A DNA stretch of 64,000 bases. It comes from DASQPR01 sp963797675. Lineage in GTDB: Bacteria > Actinomycetota > Actinomycetes > Mycobacteriales > Micromonosporaceae. Below, piece by piece: positions 53,954 to 61,889 of this stretch. The stretch covers positions 682,001 through 746,000 of the forward strand of contig CAWCQQ010000006.1 of assembly GCA_963797675.1 (NCBI GenBank), given 5' to 3'. A program made the translations under genes and the position numbers. Every line of letters starts with the position of its first letter. Position 1 is the stretch's first letter. The notes beneath the pieces are model-generated. The model was not told the origin of the DNA, did no database searches, and saw nothing but the letters and a program-made list of their open reading frames with translations.

Positions 53954-54712
53954 ATGCTACGACATCTGTCCGGCGTCACGTGCGACGAGTGCATACCGCC
54001 ACGTGCCACCGGCCGACGTACTCGGCCGTTCGGCGGCGATGCGACCGCTACTGCGGATCGGGTCCGTGCCGGCGTACCCCGATCCGACAGCCGCGCCAGC
54101 CGGAAACTCGCGCAGGTGAACCGCGCATGTGCCCGGCTGCGGTCACACGTGACGGCGTTGATGGCAGAACGAGACGAGTTGAGGTGGCGCATCGGCCGCG
54201 ACGAGCTTACTGGCCTGATGAATCGATCCGGGTTCAATGAGGCCGCTGCGCCGCCACTGCGCCAGTGTCGGGCCGCCGTTGCCGTTCTCCTTGATCTCAA
54301 CGGGTTCAAACTCGTCAACGACGAATTTGGGCACCATGTCGGTGATCGGCTCTTGAGCGTCGTCGGGCAGCGGTTGGCGCATTGGGCCGGCCAGGACGTG
54401 ATCGTCGCACGGCTGGGTGGCGACGAGTTCGTCGGACTCGCGGTCAACCACGAGGTCAATCCGCAAGACGGTTGGTGGCGAGCTGGCATCGCGAAACTGT
54501 CCTCGGCGATCGCCGAGCCGTTCCGCTCGGCCGGACAGGTGATGTCGATTACGTCGTCGATCGGCGTCGCGCCGACCAACTGTCAGGCGTCGCTGTCGAC
54601 GCTTCTACGCCGCGCCGATCAGGCCATGTACCGGGCCAAAGCCACCGGCCAGCGATGGGTCACGTGGCAGCCCGTGCTCGCCGGCCCGTACGGCGATCGG
54701 CTGGGGGAGTAG
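53954..54712 (+). CDS. GGDEF-domain protein (diguanylate cyclase)
   Basis: A 252-residue soluble protein. The first 75 residues are Arg-rich and end in a short predicted coiled coil (LAQVNRACARLRSHVTALMA). The GGDEF domain has DELTGLMNRSGFNEAA, VLLDLNGFKLVNDEFGHHVG with the metal Asp, and the active-site motif ARLGGDEFVGL with an intact GGDEF. The end has ADQAMYRAKATGQ. No EAL domain, PAS or membrane segment is present, so regulation is not evident. It would make cyclic di-GMP, which often governs polysaccharide output and development. Confidence 0.92.
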   Translation: MLRHLSGVTCDECIPPRATGRRTRPFGGDATATADRVRAGVPRSDSRASRKLAQVNRACARLRSHVTALMAERDELRWRIGRDELTGLMNRSGFNEAAAPPLRQCRAAVAVLLDLNGFKLVNDEFGHHVGDRLLSVVGQRLAHWAGQDVIVARLGGDEFVGLAVNHEVNPQDGWWRAGIAKLSSAIAEPFRSAGQVMSITSSIGVAPTNCQASLSTLLRRADQAMYRAKATGQRWVTWQPVLAGPYGDRLGE

Positions 54713-54842
54713 CCGATGTGCGCGGCAGGCTTGCCCATCAGCAAACGAGGACGCATTCATGTGTCGTCTTGGGAGGCATGGAACGCGATGTCACGCCCAT
54801 CGGTGGAGAGCACGAAATCCGGCGATTGAGGGGAAGAACATC

Positions 54843-55658
54843 ATGGGCAGTCATACGGTCGACTTCGAGGCGATCAAGGAACGCCAACGCTCCATGTGGG
54901 AGTCGGGCGACTATCCACGAGTCGGCAACACGCTTCAGATCATTGCTGAGCGCCTGGTCGAGGCCGCCGATGTCCACGCCGGTCACGACGTGCTCGATGT
55001 TGCCTCCGGACAGGGCAACGTAGCGATCGCCGCGGCACGCCGCTTCGCCACATCCACCGGTGTCGACTATGCCGTCAACCTGCTCGTCCAAGGCCGCGCG
55101 CGGGCCGTAGCCGAGCACGTGGAAGTCGCGTTCATCGAGGGCGACGCGGAACAGCTGCCGTTCGCAGACAGCTCGTTCGACCGGACGCTCAGTACCGTCG
55201 GCGTGATGTTCGCCCCGGACCAGCAGCGGGCCGCCGATGAACTGGTACGCGTCACGCGAACCGGTGGCAAGATCGGGCTGGCCAGCTGGACACCCGAAGG
55301 TCTCGTCGGGCACATGTTCACAACGATCGGCGAATACAACTCTCCGGTCGCCGGGGTGCGGTCACCGATGCTCTGGGGATCGGTGGATCGTCTCAACGAG
55401 CTTTTCGGATCGCAGGTCGAGTGGACGTCGGTGGCGAAGCGAACGTTCGAATTCGTGTACCACTCGCCCGAACACTTCTCCGAATGGTTCCGCCTCTACT
55501 ACGGACCCATCCACCGGCTCGACGCTGGGCTCGACGAGCCGACGGCCGCCCGTTTCGCCGCCGCTCTCGCCGACGTGGCACGGCGGTTCAACCGGGCCGA
55601 CGACGGTACGACCGTCGCATCCGGCGAATACCTGGAAATCGTCGGCGTGAAACAATGA
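54843..55658 (+). CDS. Class I SAM-dependent methyltransferase (UbiE-like)
   Basis: A 271-residue Rossmann-fold methyltransferase. It starts MGSHTVDFEAIKERQRSMWE and has motif I in DVLDVASGQGNVAIAAARRF, the acidic post-I region, EGDAEQLPFADSSFDRTLST as motif II and LVRVTRTGGKIGLASWTPEG as motif III. The start has GAGGGGAAG upstream. The last third, with NELFGSQVEWTSVAKRTFEF, resembles UbiE/Coq5-like small-molecule methyltransferases. Its stop overlaps the next gene by ATGA. The substrate is unknown. Confidence 0.92.
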   Translation: MGSHTVDFEAIKERQRSMWESGDYPRVGNTLQIIAERLVEAADVHAGHDVLDVASGQGNVAIAAARRFATSTGVDYAVNLLVQGRARAVAEHVEVAFIEGDAEQLPFADSSFDRTLSTVGVMFAPDQQRAADELVRVTRTGGKIGLASWTPEGLVGHMFTTIGEYNSPVAGVRSPMLWGSVDRLNELFGSQVEWTSVAKRTFEFVYHSPEHFSEWFRLYYGPIHRLDAGLDEPTAARFAAALADVARRFNRADDGTTVASGEYLEIVGVKQ

Positions 55659-56248
55659 CAGAACCTCCCGTTGCAGCCTCGATGTCTCGATCGACCGGTG
55701 AGGTACGCCTGTCGAGTGGCCGACAGGAACTCGTGGCGATCGGCGCTGTGGTCACGGTCGGCGAAGACGTCTTCCACTTGCCGGCTGTGGACCGGGTCGC
55801 CTACCACGTCGCCTCGCGCAGCAACCGCGCAAGTTTCCGCATCCGGCTCCGGCAGGCGGCGACGACGTGTGATTTCATGGTCGACGCCTACCGACGCGGT
55901 ACCGAACTCGATGACACCCGAGCGGCCTGGCAGAACTTGATCGAACTGGTCGAGAGGTCGGCATGCCCGAACATCGCCCAGACCGCGATCGACGCCATAG
56001 TGGCGGGTGGGACGGTTGCATTCGGTGGTGCGCCCGCAGGCCGAATCGACGGGAACGCGGCCGGACTGCGGCCGCGACGCGTGTTCGCGAAGACGGTTCC
56101 GTGGTCACGCATTGCCAAGGCCGATTTTGGCGACGGTCTCGTCAGGGTCTGGACGACCGACGACGAAAGGCCGGCGATGTCGGTCGACATGTCTGGTTGG
56201 AACGCTGTCGTCCTCCCGAGGGTCGTCACGGAGTTGGCAACTCGCTAG
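55655..56248 (+). CDS. Hypothetical protein co-translated with the methyltransferase
   Basis: A 197-residue soluble protein. Its ATG overlaps the methyltransferase stop by ATGA, so the start is well supported although the frame is open upstream. Visible segments are LVAIGAVVTVGEDVFHLPAV, SFRIRLRQAATTCDFMVDA, RAAWQNLIELVERSACPNIA and VWTTDDERPAMSVDMSGWNA. It has no signal peptide, membrane helix or known catalytic motif. It may be a PH-like or beta-rich domain, but no family is recognised. It ends before a bidirectional terminator. Confidence 0.7.
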   Translation: MTEPPVAASMSRSTGEVRLSSGRQELVAIGAVVTVGEDVFHLPAVDRVAYHVASRSNRASFRIRLRQAATTCDFMVDAYRRGTELDDTRAAWQNLIELVERSACPNIAQTAIDAIVAGGTVAFGGAPAGRIDGNAAGLRPRRVFAKTVPWSRIAKADFGDGLVRVWTTDDERPAMSVDMSGWNAVVLPRVVTELATR

Positions 56249-56281
56249 CGTGGCTCAGATCCGGTTATGCAGGAACTATCC

Positions 56282-56326
56282 AGGCCGGTCGCGCGTACGG
56301 ACATCGACCGTGCGTGCGACCGGCCT
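56282..56326. terminator. Bidirectional terminator between convergent genes
   Basis: A 19-bp stem with two G-U-type mismatches (left arm 56282-56300, right arm 56308-56326, loop ACATCGA). It lies between the stop of the hypothetical gene and the stop of the HxlR gene and could end both transcripts. Confidence 0.75.
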
Positions 56327-56327
56327 G

Positions 56328-56660
56328 TCAGTGTAGGGATGCGGCCCACGCGTCGGCCCATTTCTCGAGTGGCGCGATGGCCGCGCTCAGCGAGTGGCCT
56401 GTCGGCGTCAGCTCGTAGCGATCATCGGTCCCGGTGGCCACCAGTCCGGCCGTTGTCAGTTCTCGAAGCCGGTCGTACAGGACGCTACTGGACATCGCGT
56501 CGCAGCGTTGCCGCAGTTCGCGTGCGCCAGTCGGTCCGTCGCGCAGCTCCCATAGAACCCGCAGCGCCCAGCGTCGCCCGAGCAGGTCGAGCGCAGCCAT
56601 CACGGGCCGCCCGGTCGTCGAGCCCCGCACCGCCCGGCCCGGTTGCGGTGTGCGATCCAT
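56328..56660 (-). CDS. HxlR-family transcriptional regulator
   Basis: A 110-residue winged-helix regulator. It shows VMAALDLLGRRWALRVLWEL, GPTGARELRQRCDAMSSSVL, YDRLRELTTAGLVATGTDDR and YELTPTGHSLSAAIAPLEKW, the standard HxlR fold. The Cys in RQRCDAMSS sits where redox- or electrophile-sensing family members (such as HypR and QorR) have theirs. It is divergent from a redox gene group (CMD, FAD monooxygenase, OsmC) and separated from it by two 17-bp palindromes, so it probably represses these genes and itself. Confidence 0.92.
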   Translation of the reverse strand: MDRTPQPGRAVRGSTTGRPVMAALDLLGRRWALRVLWELRDGPTGARELRQRCDAMSSSVLYDRLRELTTAGLVATGTDDRYELTPTGHSLSAAIAPLEKWADAWAASLH

Positions 56661-56675
56661 AGCTACCCCCTTGCT

Positions 56676-56728
56676 GTTTCGGATTCAGAAACGTACGCTA
56701 CCACCATAGGCGTTTCGGAATCAGAAAC
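56676..56728. promoter_or_regulatory. Twin HxlR operator palindromes
   Basis: GTTTCGGATTCAGAAAC (56676-56692) and GTTTCGGAATCAGAAAC (56712-56728) are 17-bp dyads on GTTTC-N7-GAAAC, 36 bases apart centre to centre. They fill the interval between the HxlR start and the CMD-family start, one next to each gene. Confidence 0.82.
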
Positions 56729-56739
56729 AGGTGGTCGTC

Positions 56740-57321
56740 ATGTCACGTATCGAGCCTCTCAGGCCGCCGTACGACGCCGTCGTCGAACGGCAGCTTGAGC
56801 AGATGATGCCGGCCGGTGTCGCTCCCATCGCGTTGTTCCGCACGTTCGCCAAGAACATTCGCATGACCCAGGCGATGCACGCCTGGGGTGTCTATCAGCT
56901 CGGTCGCGATCTGACACTGACGCTCCGGGACCGGGAGATCATCATCGACCGGACCTGCGCCCGAACGGGCTGCGAGTACGAGTGGGGCGTGCACGTCGCG
57001 TTCTTCGCCGCCCGCGCCGGTATCACCGATGCCGAATTGGGTTCGCTGACCCACGGCCAACCGACCGACTCCTGCTGGACAAATACGCGTGACCGGCTCC
57101 TCATCCGCGCCGTCGACTCGCTCCATGACCACGACGACATCCCGGACGCCCTGTGGAGCGATCTGGCCGGCACGTTCGACGAGACGCAGCTGCTCGACCT
57201 GCTGTTGCTGGCCGGCTGGTATCACGCGATCAGCTACGTGGCCCGTGCGACCCGGCTTCCCCTCGAATCCGGACGTCCGACCTTCGCCTCGTACGTCCAC
57301 GTCGCCGAACAGGGGAGTTGA
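56740..57321 (+). CDS. Carboxymuconolactone-decarboxylase-family protein
   Basis: A 193-residue all-helical CMD/AhpD-like protein. It has ALFRTFAKNIRMTQAMHAWG, LTLRDREIIIDRTCARTGC and the core CEYEWGVHVAFFAARAGITD. The usual Cys-x-x-Cys of AhpD is here one Cys in the core plus another five residues before, so peroxidase activity is uncertain. ATG 56740 is preferred; the GTG nine bases earlier lies against the operator. It is the first gene of a group with an FAD monooxygenase 4 bases downstream. Members act as lactone decarboxylases or thiol-dependent peroxidases. Confidence 0.87.
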   Translation: MSRIEPLRPPYDAVVERQLEQMMPAGVAPIALFRTFAKNIRMTQAMHAWGVYQLGRDLTLTLRDREIIIDRTCARTGCEYEWGVHVAFFAARAGITDAELGSLTHGQPTDSCWTNTRDRLLIRAVDSLHDHDDIPDALWSDLAGTFDETQLLDLLLLAGWYHAISYVARATRLPLESGRPTFASYVHVAEQGS

Positions 57322-57325
57322 CCCC

Positions 57326-58522
57326 ATGCCCACCAACCTTCGCCACCGCCACGACGTCGTCATCGTAGGTGCCCGTCCAGCCGGCGCAGCCGCGGCGCTG
57401 CTGCTCGCGCGTCTCGGACACGATGTCGTCGTTGTCGAACGCGCACAGTTTCCGAGCGATACCGTCTCAACACATCAGATTGCCCGCAGTGGGGTCGTCC
57501 AACTCCAGCGGTGGGGACTGCTCGACAATGTGCTGGCCGCCGGCACGCCGCCGATTCGCCAAGTTATGTTCACCACTGGCGACGAGTCCGTTACCCGGGC
57601 GGTGAGGGACAAGCACGGCGTCGACTGCCTTGTCGCACCACGGCGCCAGGTACTGGACAGCATCGTGGCCGACGCCGCAGAGCGAGACGGCGCCGACATA
57701 CGGTACGGATGGACGGCGGCCGGAGTCCGGCTCGACGACAGCGGCCGGGCGACCGGTATCCGTGGCTACGACCAGGCCGGGAATGCCGTCGAGATCGACG
57801 CGCGCTTTGTCGTCGGAGCCGATGGACTGCGGTCACGGGTGGCCGCATCGGTCGGTGCCGACATCGTCGAGGACCGAGGGGCGCGCGGCGCGACCCAGTA
57901 TGCGTACTTCACCGGGCTGCCATGGCCGGGAATCGAATTCTTCGCCGAGGAGCAATCCTTTGCCGGCGTATTCCCCACGAACAACGGCGAGGCCTGCATC
58001 TGGGTGTGCACGCCGTCCGCCAGTGCCCACGAAGCACGCCGCCGTGCACACTCCCGTACCGAGGCATTCACCGATCTGCTGCACCGCGCGGCGCCGACGC
58101 TCGTGGCGAGACTGGCCGCTGGGCGGCGCACGTCGCCGGTGCGCGGAATGCTGCGCGCCCCGAACCACATCCGGCGCGCTGTCGGCGCCGGTTGGGCTCT
58201 GGTCGGAGACGCCGGATACCACCACGACGCCATCACCGGACACGGCATCAGTGACGCGTTCCGCGATGCCGAACTGCTCGCCGTCTCGCTCGACCGGGCA
58301 CTCGGCGGCGATACCAGCGACAGATCAGCGCTCGACGCGTACGAGGACCAGCGAAACGCCGCGCTACGCGACATCTTCGACCTGACCTGCGCCATGGCGG
58401 CATATCCGCCGCTAAGCGAGTTCGTCAGCTTGCAGCGACAGATCAGCGTCGCCATCGAAACCGAGGCGGCAGCCCTTGCCGCCCGTCCAGTCCCAGGTGA
58501 GCACCGCCTCGCCTGCAGGTAA
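57326..58522 (+). CDS. FAD-dependent monooxygenase
   Basis: A 398-residue flavoprotein of the PHBH/geranylgeranyl-reductase-like class. The N-terminal dinucleotide fold is HDVVIVGARPAGAAAALLLA, followed by ERAQFPSDTVSTHQIARSGV. The DG motif is RFVVGADGLRSRVAASVGA, and the GD motif is GWALVGDAGYHHDAITGHGI with SDAFRDAELLA. It resembles aromatic-ring hydroxylases and the like that act on quinones, phenols or polyketides. It follows the CMD gene by 4 bases and precedes an OsmC gene, in an HxlR-controlled group. The substrate is unknown. Confidence 0.9.
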   Translation: MPTNLRHRHDVVIVGARPAGAAAALLLARLGHDVVVVERAQFPSDTVSTHQIARSGVVQLQRWGLLDNVLAAGTPPIRQVMFTTGDESVTRAVRDKHGVDCLVAPRRQVLDSIVADAAERDGADIRYGWTAAGVRLDDSGRATGIRGYDQAGNAVEIDARFVVGADGLRSRVAASVGADIVEDRGARGATQYAYFTGLPWPGIEFFAEEQSFAGVFPTNNGEACIWVCTPSASAHEARRRAHSRTEAFTDLLHRAAPTLVARLAAGRRTSPVRGMLRAPNHIRRAVGAGWALVGDAGYHHDAITGHGISDAFRDAELLAVSLDRALGGDTSDRSALDAYEDQRNAALRDIFDLTCAMAAYPPLSEFVSLQRQISVAIETEAAALAARPVPGEHRLACR

Positions 58523-58549
58523 TCACAGCAAAACGACGAAGGGAACGAC

Positions 58550-59116
58550 ATGACAATCACCGACGAAGCGACCGTCAACGGAGTCGACACGGCAACACTG
58601 TTCGCAACGCTGACAGCCGTGAAAGCAGCACCCGAGGCAGCACAATTCCAATTCCGGGCCAGCAACGAATGGATCAGCGGCACCCACAACCGGAGCACCA
58701 TCGGCGGCTACTTCGGCGTCGGCGAAGAACGCGCACACGAGCGCACCTTCCAGTTCGACGCCGACCACCCCGCCGTCCTGGTGGGCCACGACAACGCACC
58801 GACACCGGTCGAATTCGTGCTGCACGCACTCGCCGCCTGTCTCACCGCGGGCATCGCGAACATCGCAGCCGCCCGCGGAATCCGGCTCACCGAAGTGACG
58901 TCCACCGTGACCGGCGACATCGATCTCAACGGCCTCCTCGGCCTCGACCCCGACGTACGCAAGGGCTACGAGAAGATCACCGTCCGCTTCGCGATCAAGG
59001 GCGACGCGCCCGCCGAGAAGCTGCGCGCAATCGTCGAGCGGTCACGAACGATGTCGGCGGTCTACGACGTCCTCACCGCCGGCGTACCGATCGCGATCGA
59101 CGTCGACACGCCCTGA
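58550..59116 (+). CDS. OsmC-family protein
   Basis: A 188-residue OsmC/Ohr-fold protein. It shows FQFRASNEWISGTHNRSTIG, DADHPAVLVGHDNAPTPVEF, then VLHALAACLTAGIANIAAAR with the peroxidatic Cys in AACL. The second, resolving Cys of classical Ohr/OsmC proteins is not found in the C-terminal helix (ERSRTMSAVYDVLTAGVPI), so it may be a variant with another role. It starts 27 bases after the monooxygenase and ends at a strong terminator, completing the group. A detoxification function fits the HxlR regulation. Confidence 0.92.
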   Translation: MTITDEATVNGVDTATLFATLTAVKAAPEAAQFQFRASNEWISGTHNRSTIGGYFGVGEERAHERTFQFDADHPAVLVGHDNAPTPVEFVLHALAACLTAGIANIAAARGIRLTEVTSTVTGDIDLNGLLGLDPDVRKGYEKITVRFAIKGDAPAEKLRAIVERSRTMSAVYDVLTAGVPIAIDVDTP

Positions 59117-59126
59117 CCGTAACGCT

Positions 59127-59161
59127 GCGGACCCTCGCGCCAAACACCTGCGAGGGTCCGC
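59127..59161 (+). terminator. Terminator after the OsmC gene
   Basis: GCGGACCCTCGC and its perfect complement GCGAGGGTCCGC flank an 11-base loop, 10 bases after the OsmC stop. GC-rich, no long U-tract. Confidence 0.75.
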
Positions 59162-59271
59162 ACTCGTCCTGCAGCACATGACATGAGCCGCAGCCGGCGC
59201 GACTCACACAAGCAGCCGGCAAATCAGCCGGCGTCCATCCGGATACCGGCGAGATCATAGGCGGTGATGCA

Positions 59272-61257
59272 ATGCAGGCAAGCAGCAGCAACGCGTTGCT
59301 CGAACATTCTCCGAGCGGCGAACCGACGATCCGGGCGAAGACCGTCGCGCCGTTGCTGCTCGGCGGCGCCCAGGCACTCTGGGTCGATGGCGACCTGAGG
59401 GCAAGCCGGGGCTGGTTCGACGCGGCGTACCGCGTCGCGGAGGACGACGGTGACGTCGACGCGATGGCGATGGCTGTGCTGGGGCAGACCGGTCTGTGGG
59501 TGCACGAGCACCGAGACTCCGCGACCGCCATGCTCGCCGAGTCGCGCCTGCACCATGTGGCGGCGACCATCGATGCGCGATCTGTCCTGGCGCTGCGTCT
59601 GCGCGCCCGCATCGCGGCCGAAGTCGACTACCGCACTGGTGCCAGTGCAACGATCGCCGCCGTCATTGACGAGGCCAGGGCGACCGCGGATCCAATCGCC
59701 TGGGCCGAGACCCTCAACATGGCCCACCATTGCATGCTCGGCCCGGATCACAGCGCCGCCAGGCAGGCCTTGACCCGCGAGCTGATCCTGACCGGCCTGC
59801 GCACGGCCCGCCGCAGCGACCTGCTGCTAGGTCTGTTGCGGCGAGCCGTCGATCTGTTCATGGCCGGGGACCCACACGCTGAACGCGGGCTGGCGGAACT
59901 CCGCGGCATGCTCAATCAGCAGAACCACCTGGCCATCGGATATGTCGTCCGAGCGATCGACGTGATGCTCGACATTCGTGCCGGCCGGCTGACAGATGCC
60001 GAATCGGGTGCGGAAGCATGTGCCGGCCTCGGCCGTACCGCTGGCGATGCCGATGCCGACGGATGGCACGGCGCGCAACTCGTCACCATTCGCTGGTATC
60101 AGGGTCGGCTCGCGGACCTGTTGCCCGAACTCCGGGAGTTGACGAACTCACCCACGCTCAGCGCGGTCGACAATTCGATTCTCGCCGCACTTGCCGTCGC
60201 GGAAGCGACAGCGGGAAACCGGCGCGAGGCGGTCGGAGCACTGGCCCGGCTGCGCGGCCGGAGCCTCGCGTCGATGCCACGATCGAGCAGCTGGCTGGTC
60301 ACTATGTACGGCATCGTCGAAGCCGCTCACCTGCTGGAGGACGAGGCGATCTCGGCCGCAGCCTATGAGCTGCTCCTTCCGTTCGCACACCTGCCGCTCA
60401 TGGCCGGCCTCGGTATGGCCTGCCTCGGATCGGTCCAGCAGGCCCTCGGCATCGCGTCGATGACCACCGGACGGTACGACAACGCGGTCGACCATTTCCG
60501 GTCTGCCGTCGAGGACAACACCGCCCTCGGACATTGGCCCGCCACTGCCCATGCTCGCGCCCGACTCGCCCAGGCCCTGATTCGTCGTGACCGTTCCGGC
60601 GACGCCGAGGAAGCGGTGCAGGGGTGGAAAGTGGCAGAGAAGGAAGCGGCCGGTATGGGCATGCGGCTGATCGGAGACCTCGCCGAGCACGCCGTCGGCG
60701 ACGGCGAACGCGGCGACGACCGGCAACTTCCGACTTTCGCCCCGCGGGGAAGGCAGTGGGAGGTCCGGCAGGGCACGCGCAGAGCAGTGGTCGAACACAG
60801 TCTGGGCATCGCGTATCTCGCCGCCCTGGTGGCGAATCCCGGCTACGAGATTCCGGCGGTCGACCTTGCGGCCGGGCCCGGTATGGCGACACCGGTCGCC
60901 GTCGAGAGTGCTGGAGCATCGACCCAGCCGGTCCTTGATCAGGCCGCGAAGCAGGCGTACAAGCGGCGGCTCGCCGAGCTCAGCGATGACCTGGATGAGT
61001 ACGAGCTGATGAACGACACGATTCGTGCGGAGCGCACCAGGGTCGAACGCGATTGGTTGATTGCGGAGCTGACCGCGTCCATGGGGTTGGCCGGCAAGGT
61101 TCGGGATTTCGCGAACAGCGACGAACGGGCGCGCATCTCGGTCACGAAAGCCATTCACCGTGCAATCAATAAGATCGCCGACGCCAACCCGGCCATTGGC
61201 GAAAGTCTCCGGGCCTCGGTACGTACAGGATTGCGCTGTTCGTATCTTCCGTTGTAG
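59272..61257 (+). CDS. TPR-like regulatory protein with conserved actinobacterial C-terminal domain
   Basis: A 661-residue soluble protein. Most of it is helical repeat (APLLLGGAQALWVDGDLRAS, YRVAEDDGDVDAMAMAVLGQ, ALARLRGRSLASMPRSSSWL, SMTTGRYDNAVDHFRSAVED), like the TPR arrays of large LuxR/AfsR-type regulators, but without an AAA domain or LuxR helix-turn-helix. The C-terminal 60 residues read LTASMGLAGKVRDFANSDER, ARISVTKAIHRAINKIADAN and ending TGLRCSYLP, a motif recurrent at the end of actinobacterial TPR proteins and possibly a winged helix. ATG 59272 is the first in the frame. It stands alone between two terminators. Function unknown; signalling is inference. Confidence 0.7.
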   Translation: MQASSSNALLEHSPSGEPTIRAKTVAPLLLGGAQALWVDGDLRASRGWFDAAYRVAEDDGDVDAMAMAVLGQTGLWVHEHRDSATAMLAESRLHHVAATIDARSVLALRLRARIAAEVDYRTGASATIAAVIDEARATADPIAWAETLNMAHHCMLGPDHSAARQALTRELILTGLRTARRSDLLLGLLRRAVDLFMAGDPHAERGLAELRGMLNQQNHLAIGYVVRAIDVMLDIRAGRLTDAESGAEACAGLGRTAGDADADGWHGAQLVTIRWYQGRLADLLPELRELTNSPTLSAVDNSILAALAVAEATAGNRREAVGALARLRGRSLASMPRSSSWLVTMYGIVEAAHLLEDEAISAAAYELLLPFAHLPLMAGLGMACLGSVQQALGIASMTTGRYDNAVDHFRSAVEDNTALGHWPATAHARARLAQALIRRDRSGDAEEAVQGWKVAEKEAAGMGMRLIGDLAEHAVGDGERGDDRQLPTFAPRGRQWEVRQGTRRAVVEHSLGIAYLAALVANPGYEIPAVDLAAGPGMATPVAVESAGASTQPVLDQAAKQAYKRRLAELSDDLDEYELMNDTIRAERTRVERDWLIAELTASMGLAGKVRDFANSDERARISVTKAIHRAINKIADANPAIGESLRASVRTGLRCSYLPL

Positions 61258-61293
61258 AACGCCCGGTGGACTGACCGCAACCACAGTGACTCG

Positions 61294-61340
61294 AACGCGC
61301 CGTGCCGCTACCAGAAATCTTGGTGGCGGCACGGCGCGTT
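61294..61340. terminator. Bidirectional terminator, 20-bp stem
   Basis: AACGCGCCGTGCCGCTACCA pairs with the segment 61321-61340 with a single G-T mismatch, around a GAAATCT loop. It lies between the convergent TPR-like and SRPBCC genes. Confidence 0.85.
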
Positions 61341-61368
61341 AGGTGTGTGAGGAGCCTCGGCGGCGTTG

Positions 61369-61812
61369 TTACCGATTACTCACGGCTGCGGCACGGGCCG
61401 CCAGGCCGGTCGCCAGTTGACGCAGGAACCGCTCGAGCACTCGACGGTAGAACCAGCCGGTACCGGGAAGCTTGCCGCTGAATGACGCGTGCCAGCGGAT
61501 ATCGGTCCCGTCGTCGACGGCAACGAGGTCGACATCAGCCCGATAGTCGCGCAGGGGAAGCCCGGACAGCAGGACGTAGCTGAGGCGCCGGTCCGGGATC
61601 CGTTCGACGATCTCTTCGCGGCTGGTGACCCGGCCGGTACGGAAGATCCGGATCGCGCCGACGCCTTCACCGCCGTCGGGCGCCGTACGCTCCAACTCGA
61701 ACGTGCCAAGCGGCGAGCAGGATGGCCAGCTCGCACCGTCGATGAGGAGCGCGTAGACGGCCGCTGGCGTGGCTTCGCTCTGGACGTGGATGTCGATGTG
61801 CTGTTTGCTCAT
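61369..61812 (-). CDS. SRPBCC-family (polyketide cyclase/dehydrase-like) protein
   Basis: A 147-residue START/Bet v1-like protein. It shows IDIHVQSEATPAAVYALLID, GASWPSCSPLGTFELE, GVGAIRIFRTGRVTSREEIV and RLSYVLLSGLPLRDYRADVD, then the strand DIRWHASFSGKLPGTGWFYR and a long C-terminal helix. ATG 61812 has GGAGAAG just upstream; an in-frame ATG far upstream (61947) overlaps the MMPL gene end and is not used. It follows an MMPL transporter on the same strand by 77 bases. It binds a hydrophobic ligand; the function is unknown. Confidence 0.87.
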   Translation of the reverse strand: MSKQHIDIHVQSEATPAAVYALLIDGASWPSCSPLGTFELERTAPDGGEGVGAIRIFRTGRVTSREEIVERIPDRRLSYVLLSGLPLRDYRADVDLVAVDDGTDIRWHASFSGKLPGTGWFYRRVLERFLRQLATGLAARAAAVSNR

Positions 61813-61889
61813 GGTCTTCTCCGTTGTTCGTCGTGTCCGGTGGCGTTGGGTGCGAGTGCCGCCCGGGGCGGGGCGGCACTCGCGGACTG

